64,000 nt of DNA from Thalassia testudinum (Eukaryota > Streptophyta > Magnoliopsida > Alismatales > Hydrocharitaceae), in NCBI GenBank assembly GCA_037157565.1, contig JAZHRO010000012.1, positions 62,301,501-62,365,500 of the forward strand, in the 5' to 3' direction. A program made the position numbers and the translations under genes. Every line of letters starts with the position of its first letter. Positions within the stretch are counted from its first letter, which is position 1. Positions 1 to 10,221 of this stretch are shown here, piece by piece. Under the pieces are notes generated by a model. That model ran no database searches. It was not told where the DNA came from and saw only the letters and a list, made by a program, of their open reading frames with translations.

Positions 1-463
1 AATAATGGTCAAACCTAAGATCCAACTTCACCATTGGATTCCTTAGGTCCAAATTAGGTTTGTACCAAAATATGGACCTAAGGGGAGATCATCTTGACCT
101 ACTTTGCAATTTAGTACACCCAATTACATTTCGATCCCTATCTTTTGAAAATCGTCACATAAATCCCCCTAGCTTTCTTGCCAATCTTACAATCAGGTCC
201 CTCCGCCATTATTGGGGAGAGAATCCTTCTCCGGCGAGGAAGACAGGGAAGATACTCTCAGATCCCTCAGAGATCTCCTTCCAGAATTAGAAGGGAGATT
301 CTCTGAGGAATCCCCTTCCATCTGAGCCCGATCACAACCCCTGATTTGCACCCAATCCCTCATGCGAACGCATGAGAGATTTGGGTATCTAACCACCTTC
401 CATCTCCGGCGAGACGTCGGTGGCAGAAGACGTGCCCTCCACGCACCAGAAGCACGGCCAACA

Positions 464-474
464 CCTATAAATTA
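464..474 (+). promoter_or_regulatory. TATA box of the 5' LTR
   Basis: CTATAAATTAA is conserved exactly in the 3' LTR at 7734-7744 and precedes a CT-rich leader. It would place the U3/R boundary about 30 bp downstream, giving a short R and a very long U5 in this family. The role is inferred from position and conservation. Confidence 0.6.
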
Positions 475-1682
475 AACCCCAACTCTGGCCGCACCTCCTC
501 AGCTCGACTTGGCCGAGTTTCCACCTCAAATTCCTCTTCTTCTCCGGCCAAGGGGTCCAACGAGCTCCGGCGAGCCCCCCTCCTCTTCCTCTTCGCTCTG
601 CCACAAAACCAGTGGCAGAGTCGTCTTTCTCATCCTCCTCCGCGTCGCGCAACACCCGCGCGAGCTGCCTTAGCCCCGTCATCGCTACCGTCTTCCTCCA
701 CTGGACGTCTTCTTCTCCGGCGACAGCAGGTACTACCGTCCGCCTCCTCATCCCTTTAGTTAGGTTAAAATTATTCTTCTCTATCCCCTCTTTCATCTCC
801 CTCATTTTATTTCATCAAACATCCCTCGACCGACGCTGTTCACCACCACCTTCCTCATCTCCGGCCACCCTCCAGCGAGACTCTCCCATCGCTCCGCAGC
901 CCCACACGCCTCGCCGACCATCGCATAACCTCCGCCTCACCTCACTGACTAACCTCCGCCCATCCATAGTCCCTCTACGCCTCCACAACAATCCCCCGAA
1001 CACACCCATCCATCCGGCCACAGGACGACCTAGGCACGCACTCCTAGGCCGCCACGCAGCCTACCACCTAGCTCTTGACCTTTGCCGTGACATGGTGAAG
1101 GTCCCCCAGTGATCTGATTAGGCCGCGAGGCAATTTTTGTGTCAGACAAATCTCAAGCTCTGGCCGCCATTGACAGCAACTTGAGGAAGCTCCACGCTTG
1201 CTCCAGGCCTCAGGACTGCAAGATTCCAGGTGCTACGCACTTGGGCAGGTCTTGCGAAGATAGTTGACCCAGCAATCAACGTCAACAAAGCTGCAGTTGA
1301 GGGAATTGAAGGCATGGTCTGCTGCGGGTGCGCGAGAGAAGGCGGTGGGTATTAGTCCCACATTGTTAAGTCACAACGTGCTGGAATGATTTATAATGTT
1401 TTTGTGATATGGGCTCGTTGCCTCCGAACACACTTGGGGTGAGGTCCCTCACCTATCTTCACCACCTCGTCCGTGATTTCACCACACGGATCTGGCAACC
1501 CGACCCGACACTGCCCTGAGCACTCGTGCACCACCCTCACGCCGATGCACCTGGACCCGGGCGCGAGATCCGACCCGTTTACCCGGCTCTGGGAGAGCGT
1601 GCTTGCGAGTGTAGTTTACACAGAGAGAGAGAGACGCGCGGGTGTGGGTAGGGGGATAGGTTTTGCTTTGCTGTGGTTTGTG

Positions 1683-2098
1683 CAGGGAAGGAAGGAAGAA
1701 GGAAGAAGCCAACACTTAGCTGTTGCTGGCAAAGGAAAGGAAGGAAGAAGGAAGAAGCCAACACTTAGCTGCTGCTGGCAAAGGAAAAGAAGAAGGAAGG
1801 AAGCCATTGCAGAGGAAAAAGAGAAGGAAAGGAAGAGGCAAAGGAAAAAGAGTAGAATTGAAGAGGAAAGAAGAAATAAAGAAAAAGGTAAAGACAAGAA
1901 GAAGGAGAAGAGGAATTGAAGGCAAAGAAATACAGAACCAAGGAAGCAGAGCCAAGTAAGAGGACCCGTAAGGAGAAAGATACTGCAGGAGAAGAAAGAA
2001 GCAAGGCAGAAGAAAAGAAGCAAAGATATTGCAGAGAAAGAAGAAGCACAAAGAAGAGGAAAGGAAGAAAATCAGAAGAACAATAAGAGAAGGGAAAC
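1683..2098 (+). repeat. Purine (GA) tract in LTR leader
   Basis: About 400 bp is almost entirely A and G on the plus strand. It begins with two direct units of about 49 bp containing CCAACACTTAGCTG. The same tract is in the 3' LTR (about 8967-9385) and, more diverged, in the solo LTR at about 56090-56640, so it is a family character. The long low-complexity reading frames here, Lys/Arg/Glu-rich one way and Phe/Ser/Leu-rich the other, are artefacts of composition. Confidence 0.85.
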
Positions 2099-2374
2099 AT
2101 ATTTTTAAGACGTCTGATCCCGTGATAAGACGTCCAAATTCTTCTTTTTGCCATAATTACTTTTCAAACTCATGCATTTATATTTGAATTATGTTTTGAG
2201 TAATTAAAGTGTTCAATTACATTCTTGAGATTAGTAATAAATTCTAATTGCTCCCTGTGTTTGACCTCAGATACTTAGGCTTTCGAGTAATAAAACTTTT
2301 ATTTGTTGACAACGCTTGATCACCTATACTACAACGTAATTAACTGTTAAAACACGATCGAGACCACGTCGACA

Positions 2375-2398
2375 TTTTTGACGCCGTTGTCGGGGAGC
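2375..2398 (+). other. Primer-binding site, tRNA-Asp type (degenerate)
   Basis: Directly after the LTR end is TTTTTGACGCCGTTGTCGGG followed by GAGC. The usual Athila/Tat/Ogre signal is TGGCGCCGTTGCCGGGGA, complementary to the 3' end of plant tRNA-Asp. This copy has a few C-to-T and G-to-A type changes. It fixes the LTR boundary at 2374. Confidence 0.8.
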
Positions 2399-3552
2399 AA
2401 TTCATAATTTATCACTAGTCTCTACATTCTTTTTATCATATTGAACACTAACTTGCCCTACTTTGCTTTGTTGTGATCTTAAAGGTATTTCACGAGAAAA
2501 TCCCTCCCGCAAGTCAGCCACTCCAGGGCAGGTAATTTCTTTTCTTCCTTAAACTATCCCCTAAGCTTTAAAAAACAAAAGGAAGAAAATTAATTTAGGA
2601 ATCAATTGCCTTCTTTCTATAGTAATCACCATCTTTAAGGCAAACATTTCCTAATTTTGCGAAAATTTTTCAAATCTTCTTGAAGTTGGAGCGATTTTTT
2701 AGATTCTATCCCACAAATTCATGTGCCTAATAGAAATCACGTTTAATCTCTGCGGACAACACACTTCTTACTTTTAAGTCCAAAGAGAACCTTTTCAAAA
2801 AGAAAAAAAGAAAAAGAGGATTGGAAATAGAACCAAATTAGGGTTTCTACAGTAGGGTCATGAAGTGCTAGCTCACACATGCCTGCATAAAAGGAAATAA
2901 ACCCTCCCACATCAGTGTGCTACCCAAGCCCTTGAGTGAAGAGATCTTAACAAGACAAATCCTAAGAAAAATTGAGCTCTAAAATCACTTGAATCTTAAA
3001 ATCTTGGACCTAATAACTTGGGAGTCAAATCAGGGTGATCACTAGGCTCCAAACCTAGAATCATTCTACCATCTATAGGACAGGTCAGGTGAAGTTGACC
3101 CCTTGGGTTAACCAACCTCCAAATTAGGTCACAACATCAAACTATCTAAAGTTCAAGTGAGAACCTTAAAGCACCTTTGAAATAAAAGTGGTAGACTTAA
3201 GAGGTCAAGGTCCCCATTCTGGTCTACCTAGAATCTCAGTGACAAGAGAGGTCGGGTGGGGGAAACCCTGTAACATGTGGGGATGCTCTACTGTGTATGG
3301 GTCTTTGCGGGACTCTCCCTCTCTGGCTGCCCAGGTAATTCTCAGGTGGACGATCTTCTAATTTAGGGGTACCATCCGCCCCGAACCTCCATAGTCATCC
3401 AAACGTCTTTGGGTGTCTTGATTGGGTCAAAAACATCTCCAGTCCCTCATCTTTTCTCTATAGAGCACACACATTTTCAGTGGGACTCGTTATTCAGATC
3501 TAATCGCTTCATAACTTGATTCTACATCTTGATTCCACCACCTGATCCAAAT
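2399..3552 (+). other. Non-coding leader of the Athila/Tat-type element
   Basis: About 1.15 kb lies between the primer site and the orphan ORF, where gag would normally begin. I see no open frame, zinc knuckle or capsid-like sequence. There is a purine run near 2805-2820 and otherwise unremarkable AT-rich DNA. Confidence 0.6.
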
Positions 3553-5205
3553 ATGCAACCAAACCACCTAAGACTACCATTCAAGAAACTTGAATATCGG
3601 AGATCCATGAGAGATAAAATGATTGAGGATGCCATGAAATTCTATGAAAAAGAAGAAACCTCAACACCGGTAGGAAACATTCAGGTTGATGTCCCAACAA
3701 CCACAACCTTTATCATAACTTGTGCCTAAGTACTATTAGCAGAAGCCGCAGAAGGATCAACCCGTGACTTGTTCATTACTGGATACATTGAGATAGAAAA
3801 ACTGCACAATCTTGAATACCTTCAATGTATGACAAATCCTCGACTTTGGAAGCAACACCAAGATAGTCTTAAAAAACGGGAAGAGATAATGAGATTAGTA
3901 AAACAAATTTTTGACCAAAAGTACCCGTATATACCACAAATAGAAGATGAACCATCTTGGGGCAACATCAAGGATCAATCTGATCTCGGGTTTAAGGCAC
4001 AAAATTGTTGTGGATTCCCAACCCAGAGGGAGTACAATGTGCCTGATATTGAGGAAGGTTGGGAAGCTCCAAATGCAGGAAAACATAATGATGAGCCCAC
4101 TCTATACCATAAATCACTAGGCTTAGAATCCCAAAACTCCTGCAATAATGAGAGTAGAACTGAACCTCTCGAGGGTATAAATTCCATCCCTTATTCTGAT
4201 AAGGTGACCCTCGAAGGTTATTCAGACCTAGATTCTAGTAATTCAACCCACATCCTAAGCCCAGAATCTAGATTTGAAACCCATTGTGAAGATTTCAAGG
4301 CCCCATATGAAGAAGATCAATCTTTTAATGAAGAATATGATTTTGGGCCTCTATTTTATGAATATCCCTCGCCAACATCCGCAGAGGAACTAATCGATTT
4401 TTCGGAAGTCATGCCAGTCTACGATACAGAAACTGAGGAGTTGGACGAGTGGGGTTTCAATTGGGTCTGCCCTACTAGCTTAGAACCTGAGCCTCTACCG
4501 GATAGGGATACCTTTTTAAACTCAGAATTAACATTTAGGATAGACCCCAAGCAGGCTGCTGAATCTACAACATATGATTTATTCTATGGTGGAACTCATG
4601 ATCCTGAATCTCATTCTGATTTTGATTTTTGCAAATTCTCCGACGATTTCGAATCTGACCATAACATCGGAGAAAATCTGCTTCCTGATTATAACAAGCC
4701 AATTCTCTTTGAAGCCACCTGCTCCATATATACAGAACCAATCAAAACCCGTTCTCTATCCCGACTCGCAATCGGACTCAATTTCTATTCTGATTCACCT
4801 CTCACCGAGCCGTTTGCAGATGATTCAACTCCATATCTATACCAGGTACTGGGTATTAATCAGACCGAAAAATAGGAGCCATCATTCTTTGATCACCCCT
4901 GTAGGAATTCCACACCTTACATTGATTATTTTTCGGAACCCTACTCTGACCAGGCTGATTCAACTCAGCCTAAACTCGAGTTTTCACTTCCATATCCATT
5001 AGAACTTCATTGCATATGGTGGGTTCTGCATCTGTTGATCTACATCTATCAACCCACTGGACTTATTGGGTTTGGGCTGTATCATCAGCCTATTGATCTT
5101 AACAAGCACCTGGTTAGACCAACCAGGCTCTTAATCAAGGTACTTGTTTTACAAAATTTCGCTGATTTGACCACTCCCTCTCCACCCCATGTTCCGCTCG
5201 GCTGA
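3553..5205 (+). pseudogene. Orphan acidic ORF of the non-autonomous Athila/Tat-type element
   Basis: I do not recognise this protein. One frame runs from ATG 3553 to TGA 5203-5205 (551 codons) with only two internal stops, TAA at 3727-3729 and TAG at 4873-4875, which implies former selection for coding. The N-terminal part is basic and helix-like (RLPFKKLEYRRSMRDK, then LKKREEIMRLVKQIF after the first stop). The middle is long and strongly Asp/Glu-rich with many aromatic residues and no zinc finger, protease, RT or integrase motif. Beyond the second stop the frame codes a hydrophobic stretch at about 5014-5082, WWVLHLLIYIY then GLIGFGLY, which could span a membrane, and ends Pro-rich. It occupies the gag-pol position. 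It could be a lineage-specific accessory ORF, a remote env-like ORF, or a captured host sequence; I cannot decide among these. Confidence 0.55.
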
Positions 5206-5227
5206 AGGCATTTAATTTAGTGCTTAA

Positions 5228-5485
5228 CGGGAGGCAACCCGTCATTCCAAAAATAGAGACCCGTCTGATTATCCGTCTGTACTCCACGTCCATTTCACCT
5301 TGAGTTCAACCTTAGACAGTTGATCCCACCTCTGGTACACATACCAGAGCTTGAAATCGTCCGCATCAGTCATTTCCGACTCGCTCACCCACCCGATGTA
5401 TCATGTTCTAAGTCCCTGACCTCAACACTATTTCACACCCTCTGTTTACAATGAGGACATTGCAAAACTTAGGCATGGGAGGGTG
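5228..5485 (+). other. Athila-type post-coding motifs
   Basis: Soon after the ORF stop is CGGGAGGCAACCCG (5228-5241), able to form a four-base-pair hairpin. At 5449-5485 come GAGGACATTGC and GGCATGGGAGGG. From memory, GGGAGGCAACCC and a GAGGACAWTG motif followed by a G-rich run recur downstream of the main coding region in Athila/Tat elements. This supports the family call and shows that the 3' part of an Athila-like interior was kept while gag-pol was lost. Confidence 0.5.
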
Positions 5486-6784
5486 ATAAAGTGCATATAT
5501 ACAGAACCAAGAAAAAATCAGAAGGATTCTCACACAAAAAAAATTCACATATGTTAAAAACACAAAAAATTGAAAAATTATGAAAAACAAAAAATTAGGG
5601 GAGGGAAGAAATTTTGTGAGCCACATAATCATAAGGAGGAAAAGAGCAAAAATGTCAAAAAGGAGCATAAAATGAAAAAGAAAAAGAAATAGTCATTAGT
5701 AAAAGATTAAAGAATTAACTGAAGTTTTAGACCAGATCAAGAAAAGAAATAAAAGAAAAGTACTAAGGAGACATAACAAGAGATTAGCAAGAACGCTGGT
5801 CTTAGGCCTCCTGGGCTAGATTCTTTATCTTAAAAATTCACGTATCCGCTAAAATCTAGATAATCCTCAAGAGGTTGAGGAAAATGCAAAGCTTAAGTAT
5901 TAGGTCTAAAGCTTAGGAAGTATTCAGCCTCGTTAACTGACCTTCGATTTGCGGGATTCGGTAACCTAAGCACCCCAAATTCACACACAGTCTAGTTCAG
6001 TGTGTCTAAATATCAAAATCACGCAACAGCGTTTAATGTTCTGAAAAAAATCACCTAGATTAGGAGCGGCCGATCAACACAAGTTGATTTGGACGAGTTC
6101 CCGGCGCGAAGAGGCGGGAAATTCCTCTCGAAGATGCGTAATAACATATCATCTCCTCGGTGCTTGTCTCTTAGGATATTTAAATATCCTACTGGGGGCA
6201 TATAAGCACTCTGCTGGTTCCGATACTATGGGCGGCATTATCACGAAATGTTGATCGCCAGGGTCTAAATTCGACCACGGAACGCCATGGGCGGGATTAT
6301 CTCGAAAGCCAGGGTTCTGGAGGTTGCCATGGGCGGGATTATCTCAAAATCTCGATAGCCAAGGACCCTTGAGGATTGATGATGGGGACGAGGAATCCAA
6401 TACAGACCGTGTTGAGAAGCTAATCCAAAGTTAGAAATAAAAAGAAAAAGAGAGAGAAGCTCTCCAAACAAATCTTTTGTCTCTCTTACAGAAACGCACT
6501 GCAAACTGAACCTAGGCTAAAAATGTCTCAAGCACGGGTGCTTTAACCGCGGAGTCCAACAAACCCTAGGTTAGTTTCTGTGGGCCTTAAAAACCTTTGC
6601 GGAGGACTGAGGCTAAAGTGGGTCAGGTCTGGATTTTGGTTGGTACTTGAGTACCTCTAGGCCTATTGTCGGCATTTTGACCTAATCACAAAAAGAAAAA
6701 GAGAAGCACTTATCATAATTGATGACAGACAGGGTCGAGAATAGAAGTTAAAATCTTGAAATTTTGCTAAGGGACTAGCAAAAG
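5486..6784 (+). other. 3' non-coding interior with triple ATGGGCGGGATTATC repeat
   Basis: About 1.3 kb has no credible ORF. Three imperfect copies of ATGGGCGGGATTATCTCGAA lie at about 6228, 6288 and 6331, at unequal spacing. The rest is AT-rich. No env-like frame is visible. Confidence 0.5.
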
Positions 6785-6799
6785 CTAGGCATGGGGGTA
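6785..6799 (+). other. Polypurine tract before the 3' LTR
   Basis: CTAGGCATGGGGGTA immediately precedes TGATGAGAGCC, the first bases of the LTR. Its position and G-run fit a plus-strand primer. A similar GGCATGGGAGGGTGA at 5472 is followed by a different sequence and may be a decayed second tract. Confidence 0.65.
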
Positions 6800-9656
6800 T
6801 GATGAGAGCCTCATCATGAGCCATAACTAGCTCATTTTGACCTAATAAAGAGAATAAAACTCCTAAATAACCTAGAAGAGGGCTTAATTGGAGGAATAAA
6901 TGTTCTGAGAAGAAAACATGAAATAAAGGTTAAAACTGTAATTTTACCATTGCAGTACATAAACGGGATTTCTCAGAGGCAAAACATAGGTTAAATGGTC
7001 TAAATGAGATAAAAAATGGGTTGATTCAATTAGAAATGAGTTCTTGTGCAATCCAAGAATTAGATGACATTTGGTAACCCTAAAACAGACCCTCTTAATT
7101 CAACAAGGTTCTGGTCAGGATAAAAATCAAGTAAACCCTCTAAAATTCATGGAAAAATATCCCCTAGGGTTTGGAACATTCAAATTAGCCTTTGAAACCT
7201 AGTTTGACATAGAATAGGGTCCTAGCTCATCAATTGACCTAATTTGGATTTTTATGCAAAATGTCTAGTCAAACATGTTCAAACCTAAGATCCAACTTCA
7301 CCATTGGATTTCTTAGGTCCAAATTAGGTTTGTACCAAAATATGGACCTAAGGGGAGGTCATCTTGACCTACTTTGCAATTTAGTACACCCAATTACATT
7401 TCAGTCCCTATCTTTTGAAAACCATCACATAAACCCTCCTAACTTTCTCGCCAATCTTACAATCAGGTCCCTCCACCATTATTGGGGAGAGAATCCTTCT
7501 CCAGTGAGGAAGACAGGGAAGATACTCTCAGATCCCTCAAAGATCTCCTTCTAGAATTGGAAGGGAGATTCTCTGAGGAACCCCCTTCCATCTGAGCCCG
7601 ATCACAACCCCTGATTTGCACCCAATCTCTCATGCGAACGCATGAGAGATTTGGGTATCTAACCACTTTCCATCTCCGGCGAGACGCCGGTGGCAGAAGA
7701 CGTGCCCTCCACACACCGGAAGCACGGCCAACACCTATAAATTAAACCCCAACTCCGGTCGCACCTCCTCAGCTCGACTTGGCCGGGTTTCCACCTCAAA
7801 TTCCTCTTCTTCTTCTCTGGCCAAGGGGTCCAGCGAGCTCCGGTGAGCCCCCCTCCTCTTCCTCTTCACTCTTCCATAAAACCAGTGGCAGAGCCGTCTT
7901 CCTCATCCTCCTCCACGTCGCACAACACCCGCGCGAGCTGCCTTAGCCCCGTCGTCGCTGCCGTCTTCCTCCACTGGACGTCTTCTTCTTCGGCGACAGC
8001 AGGTACTGCCGTCCGCCTCCTCGTCCCCTTCGTCCCTTTAATTAGGTTAAAACTATTCTTCTCTATCCCCTCTTTCATCTCCCTCATTTTATTTCATCAA
8101 ACATCCCTCGACCGACGTTGTTAACCACCACCTTCCTCATCTCCGGCCACCCTCCGGTGAGACGCTCCCATCGCTCCGTAGCCCCACACACCTCGCCGAC
8201 CATCGCATAACCTCCTCCTCACCTCACTAACTAACCTCCGCCCATCCACAGTCCCTCTACGCCTCCACAACAACCCCCCGAACACACCCATCCATCCAGC
8301 CACAGGACGACCTAGGCACGCATGCCTAGGCCGCCCCGCGGCCTGCCACCTAGCTCTTGACCTTCGTCGTGACATGGCGAAGGTCCCCCGGTGATCTGAT
8401 TAGGCCACGAGGTAATTTTTGTGTCAGACAGATCTCAAGCTCCGGCCACCATTGACAGCAACTCGATGAAGCTCCATGCTTGCTCCAGGCCTCTGGACTG
8501 CAAGATTCCAGGTGCTACGAACTTGGGCAGGTCTTGCGAAGATAGTTGACCCAGCAATTGATGCCAACAGAGCCTGCAGTTGAGGGAATTGAAGGCATGG
8601 TCTGTTGCGGGCGCGCGAGAGAAGGCAGTGGGTATTAGTCCCACATTGTTAAGTCACAACGCGTTGGAATGATTTATAATGTTTTTGTGATATGGGCTCG
8701 TTGCCTCCGAACGCACTTGGGGTGAGGTCCCTCACCTATCTTCACCACCTCGTCCGTGATTTCACCACACGGATCTGGCAACCCAACCCGACACTGCCCT
8801 AAGCACTCCTCGTGCACCACCCTCACGCCGATGCACCTGTACCCGGGCGCGAGATCCGACCCGTTTACCCGGCTCTGGGAGAGCGTGCTTGCGAGTGTAG
8901 TTTACACACAGAGAGAGAGATGTGTGGGTGTGGGTAGAGGGATAGGTTTTGCTTTGCTGTGGTTTGTGCAGGGAAGGTAGGAAGAAGCCAACACTTAGCC
9001 ACTGCTGGCAAAGGAAAGGAAGGAAGAAGGAAGAAGCCAACACTTAGCCGCTGCTGGCAAAGGAAAAGAAGAAGGAAGGAAGCCATTGTAGAGGAAAAAG
9101 AGAAGGAAAGGAAGAGGCGAAGGAAAAAGAGTAGAACTGAAGAGGAAAGAAGAAATAAAGAAAAAGGTAAAGACAAGAAGAAGGAGAAGAGGAACTGAAG
9201 GCAAAGGAATACAGAACAAAGGAAGCAGAGCCAAGTAAGAGGACCCGTAAGGAGAAAGATACTGCAGGAGAAGAAAGAAGCAAGGCAGAAGAAAAGAAGC
9301 AAAGATACTGTAGAGAAAGAAGAAGCACAAAGAAGAGGAAAGGAAGAAAATCAAAAGAAGAACAATAAGAGAAAGGAAACATATTTTTAAGACGTCCGAT
9401 CCCATGATCTGACATCCAAATTCTTATTTTTGCCACAATTACTTTTCAAACTCATGCATTTATATTTGAATTATGTTTTGAGTAATTAAAGTGTTCAATT
9501 ACATTCTTGAGATTAGTAATAAATTCCAATTGCTCCTTGTGTTCGACCTCGGATACTTAGGTTTTCGAGTAATAAAACTTTTATTTGTTGACAACACTTG
9601 ATCACCTATACTACAACGTAATTAACTATTAAAATACGATCAATTCTATGTCGACA
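6800..9656 (+). mobile_element. 3' LTR of Athila/Tat-type element (complete, 2857 bp)
   Basis: It starts TGATGAGAGCCTCATCATGA, which contains the small inverted repeat TGATGAG/CTCATCA, and ends TCGACA. It matches 1-2374 along its length, with a TATA box at 7734-7744, the GA tract at about 8967-9385, and TTTTAAGACGTCCGAT near 9385. A third, diverged family member is the solo LTR at 49076-56834. The bases after it, TATTG, would be the target duplication, but the left flank is outside the window. It sits inside a chromovirus LTR tail. Confidence 0.9.
7734..7744 (+). promoter_or_regulatory. TATA box of the 3' LTR
   Basis: CTATAAATTAA is identical to 464-474 of the 5' LTR. Transcripts starting here would read out toward 9657 and the chromovirus debris. 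Confidence 0.55.
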
Positions 9657-9765
9657 TATTGCATGTGAGAATGTGGTTTATTTCCCTTCTTTTAATTATT
9701 TCTCGTTGAATGACTAGGTCTTGGGATTAGCCGAGGCGAGCCGATCTCAGGTCCTGTAGTGTAAA
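9657..9765 (+). mobile_element. 3' tail of a chromovirus LTR
   Basis: ATGTGGTTTATTTC, then GACTAGGTCTTGGGATTAG and CCTGTAG, match the end of the LTR at 14165-14260 and, reversed, 57115-57230. It is what remains on the right of the Athila/Tat insertion. It is followed at once by another LTR start, TGTAAAAACTCG. Confidence 0.65.
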
Positions 9766-10221
9766 AACTCGTTCTGTTCTGAGCCTTTTAAGACGTCTGG
9801 ACTTTCGGTCAGACATCTGACCCCTTCCCAAATGTCTGGAAATTGAAAAATTTGTAAGCAGGATCAGGTCTGCACGCTGGCTGCGCGCAGACAGCCATCC
9901 TCTCTTCTCTCTCTTCTTTTCTCCTTCCCGAACCCTAACCCCACTCCCTATATAAGACCCCTCTCCCCCCTTCCTCTCTTCTCCACTCCACCACCACCAC
10001 CTTCTTACTCTCCACTCACATGAGAGGAACGAGCAAGGAGCGAGGAGTGGCGTGAAGAGAGGAGGAGGTTGAGCTTGCGGGTTCGTGGGAGCTCACCGGA
10101 GGGCGCACGGCCGGAGCGGCGCGTGCAAGAGGAGTGTGTCGGGGGAGTCGTCCCTGACTTCCTGCTGTAGCCGGAGCTGCAACTAGAGGGAGGAGCGGCG
10201 GCTGCACATGGCGAGAGGAGT
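9766..10221 (+). mobile_element. Chromovirus LTR, head part, truncated by deletion
   Basis: It starts TGTAAAAACTCG, carries TTTTAAGACGTCTGG and CAGACATCTG in a U3 of only about 180 bp, a TATA box at 9948-9956, and a CT-rich leader repeated at 11795-12100. The LTR stops at GAGTGGGAGC and continues straight into reverse transcriptase coding sequence, so the rest of the LTR, the primer site, gag and protease are missing. Confidence 0.75.
9948..9956 (+). promoter_or_regulatory. TATA box of chromovirus LTR
   Basis: CTATATAAG in the context CCACTCCCTATATAAGACCC is repeated exactly at 11808-11816 in the next LTR. Homologous TATA boxes lie at 46314-46325, 59597-59605 and 61706-61714 on the minus strand. 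Confidence 0.65.

Larger units (their letters stand above)
1..2374 (+). mobile_element. 5' LTR of Athila/Tat-type element (left end outside window)
   Basis: This stretch is repeated in the same orientation at about 7271-9656, with base 9 here matching 7279 there. It ends in CGTCGACA directly before a primer-binding site, so it is the 5' LTR of a plus-strand element. By comparison with the 3' copy about 470 bp lie off the left edge. It carries a TATA box at 464-474, CT-rich leader sequence, and a long purine tract at 1683-2098. The two LTRs differ by scattered substitutions and small indels, so this is an older insertion than the Copia element at 49872. Small ORFs inside it are not credible genes. 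Confidence 0.9.

Noticed and set aside
1473..2154. Lys/Arg/Glu-rich and Phe/Ser/Leu-rich frames over the purine tract
   Set aside because: Composition artefacts of a GA-rich LTR leader; the same frames appear in each LTR copy (8756-9436 and 56017-56579).
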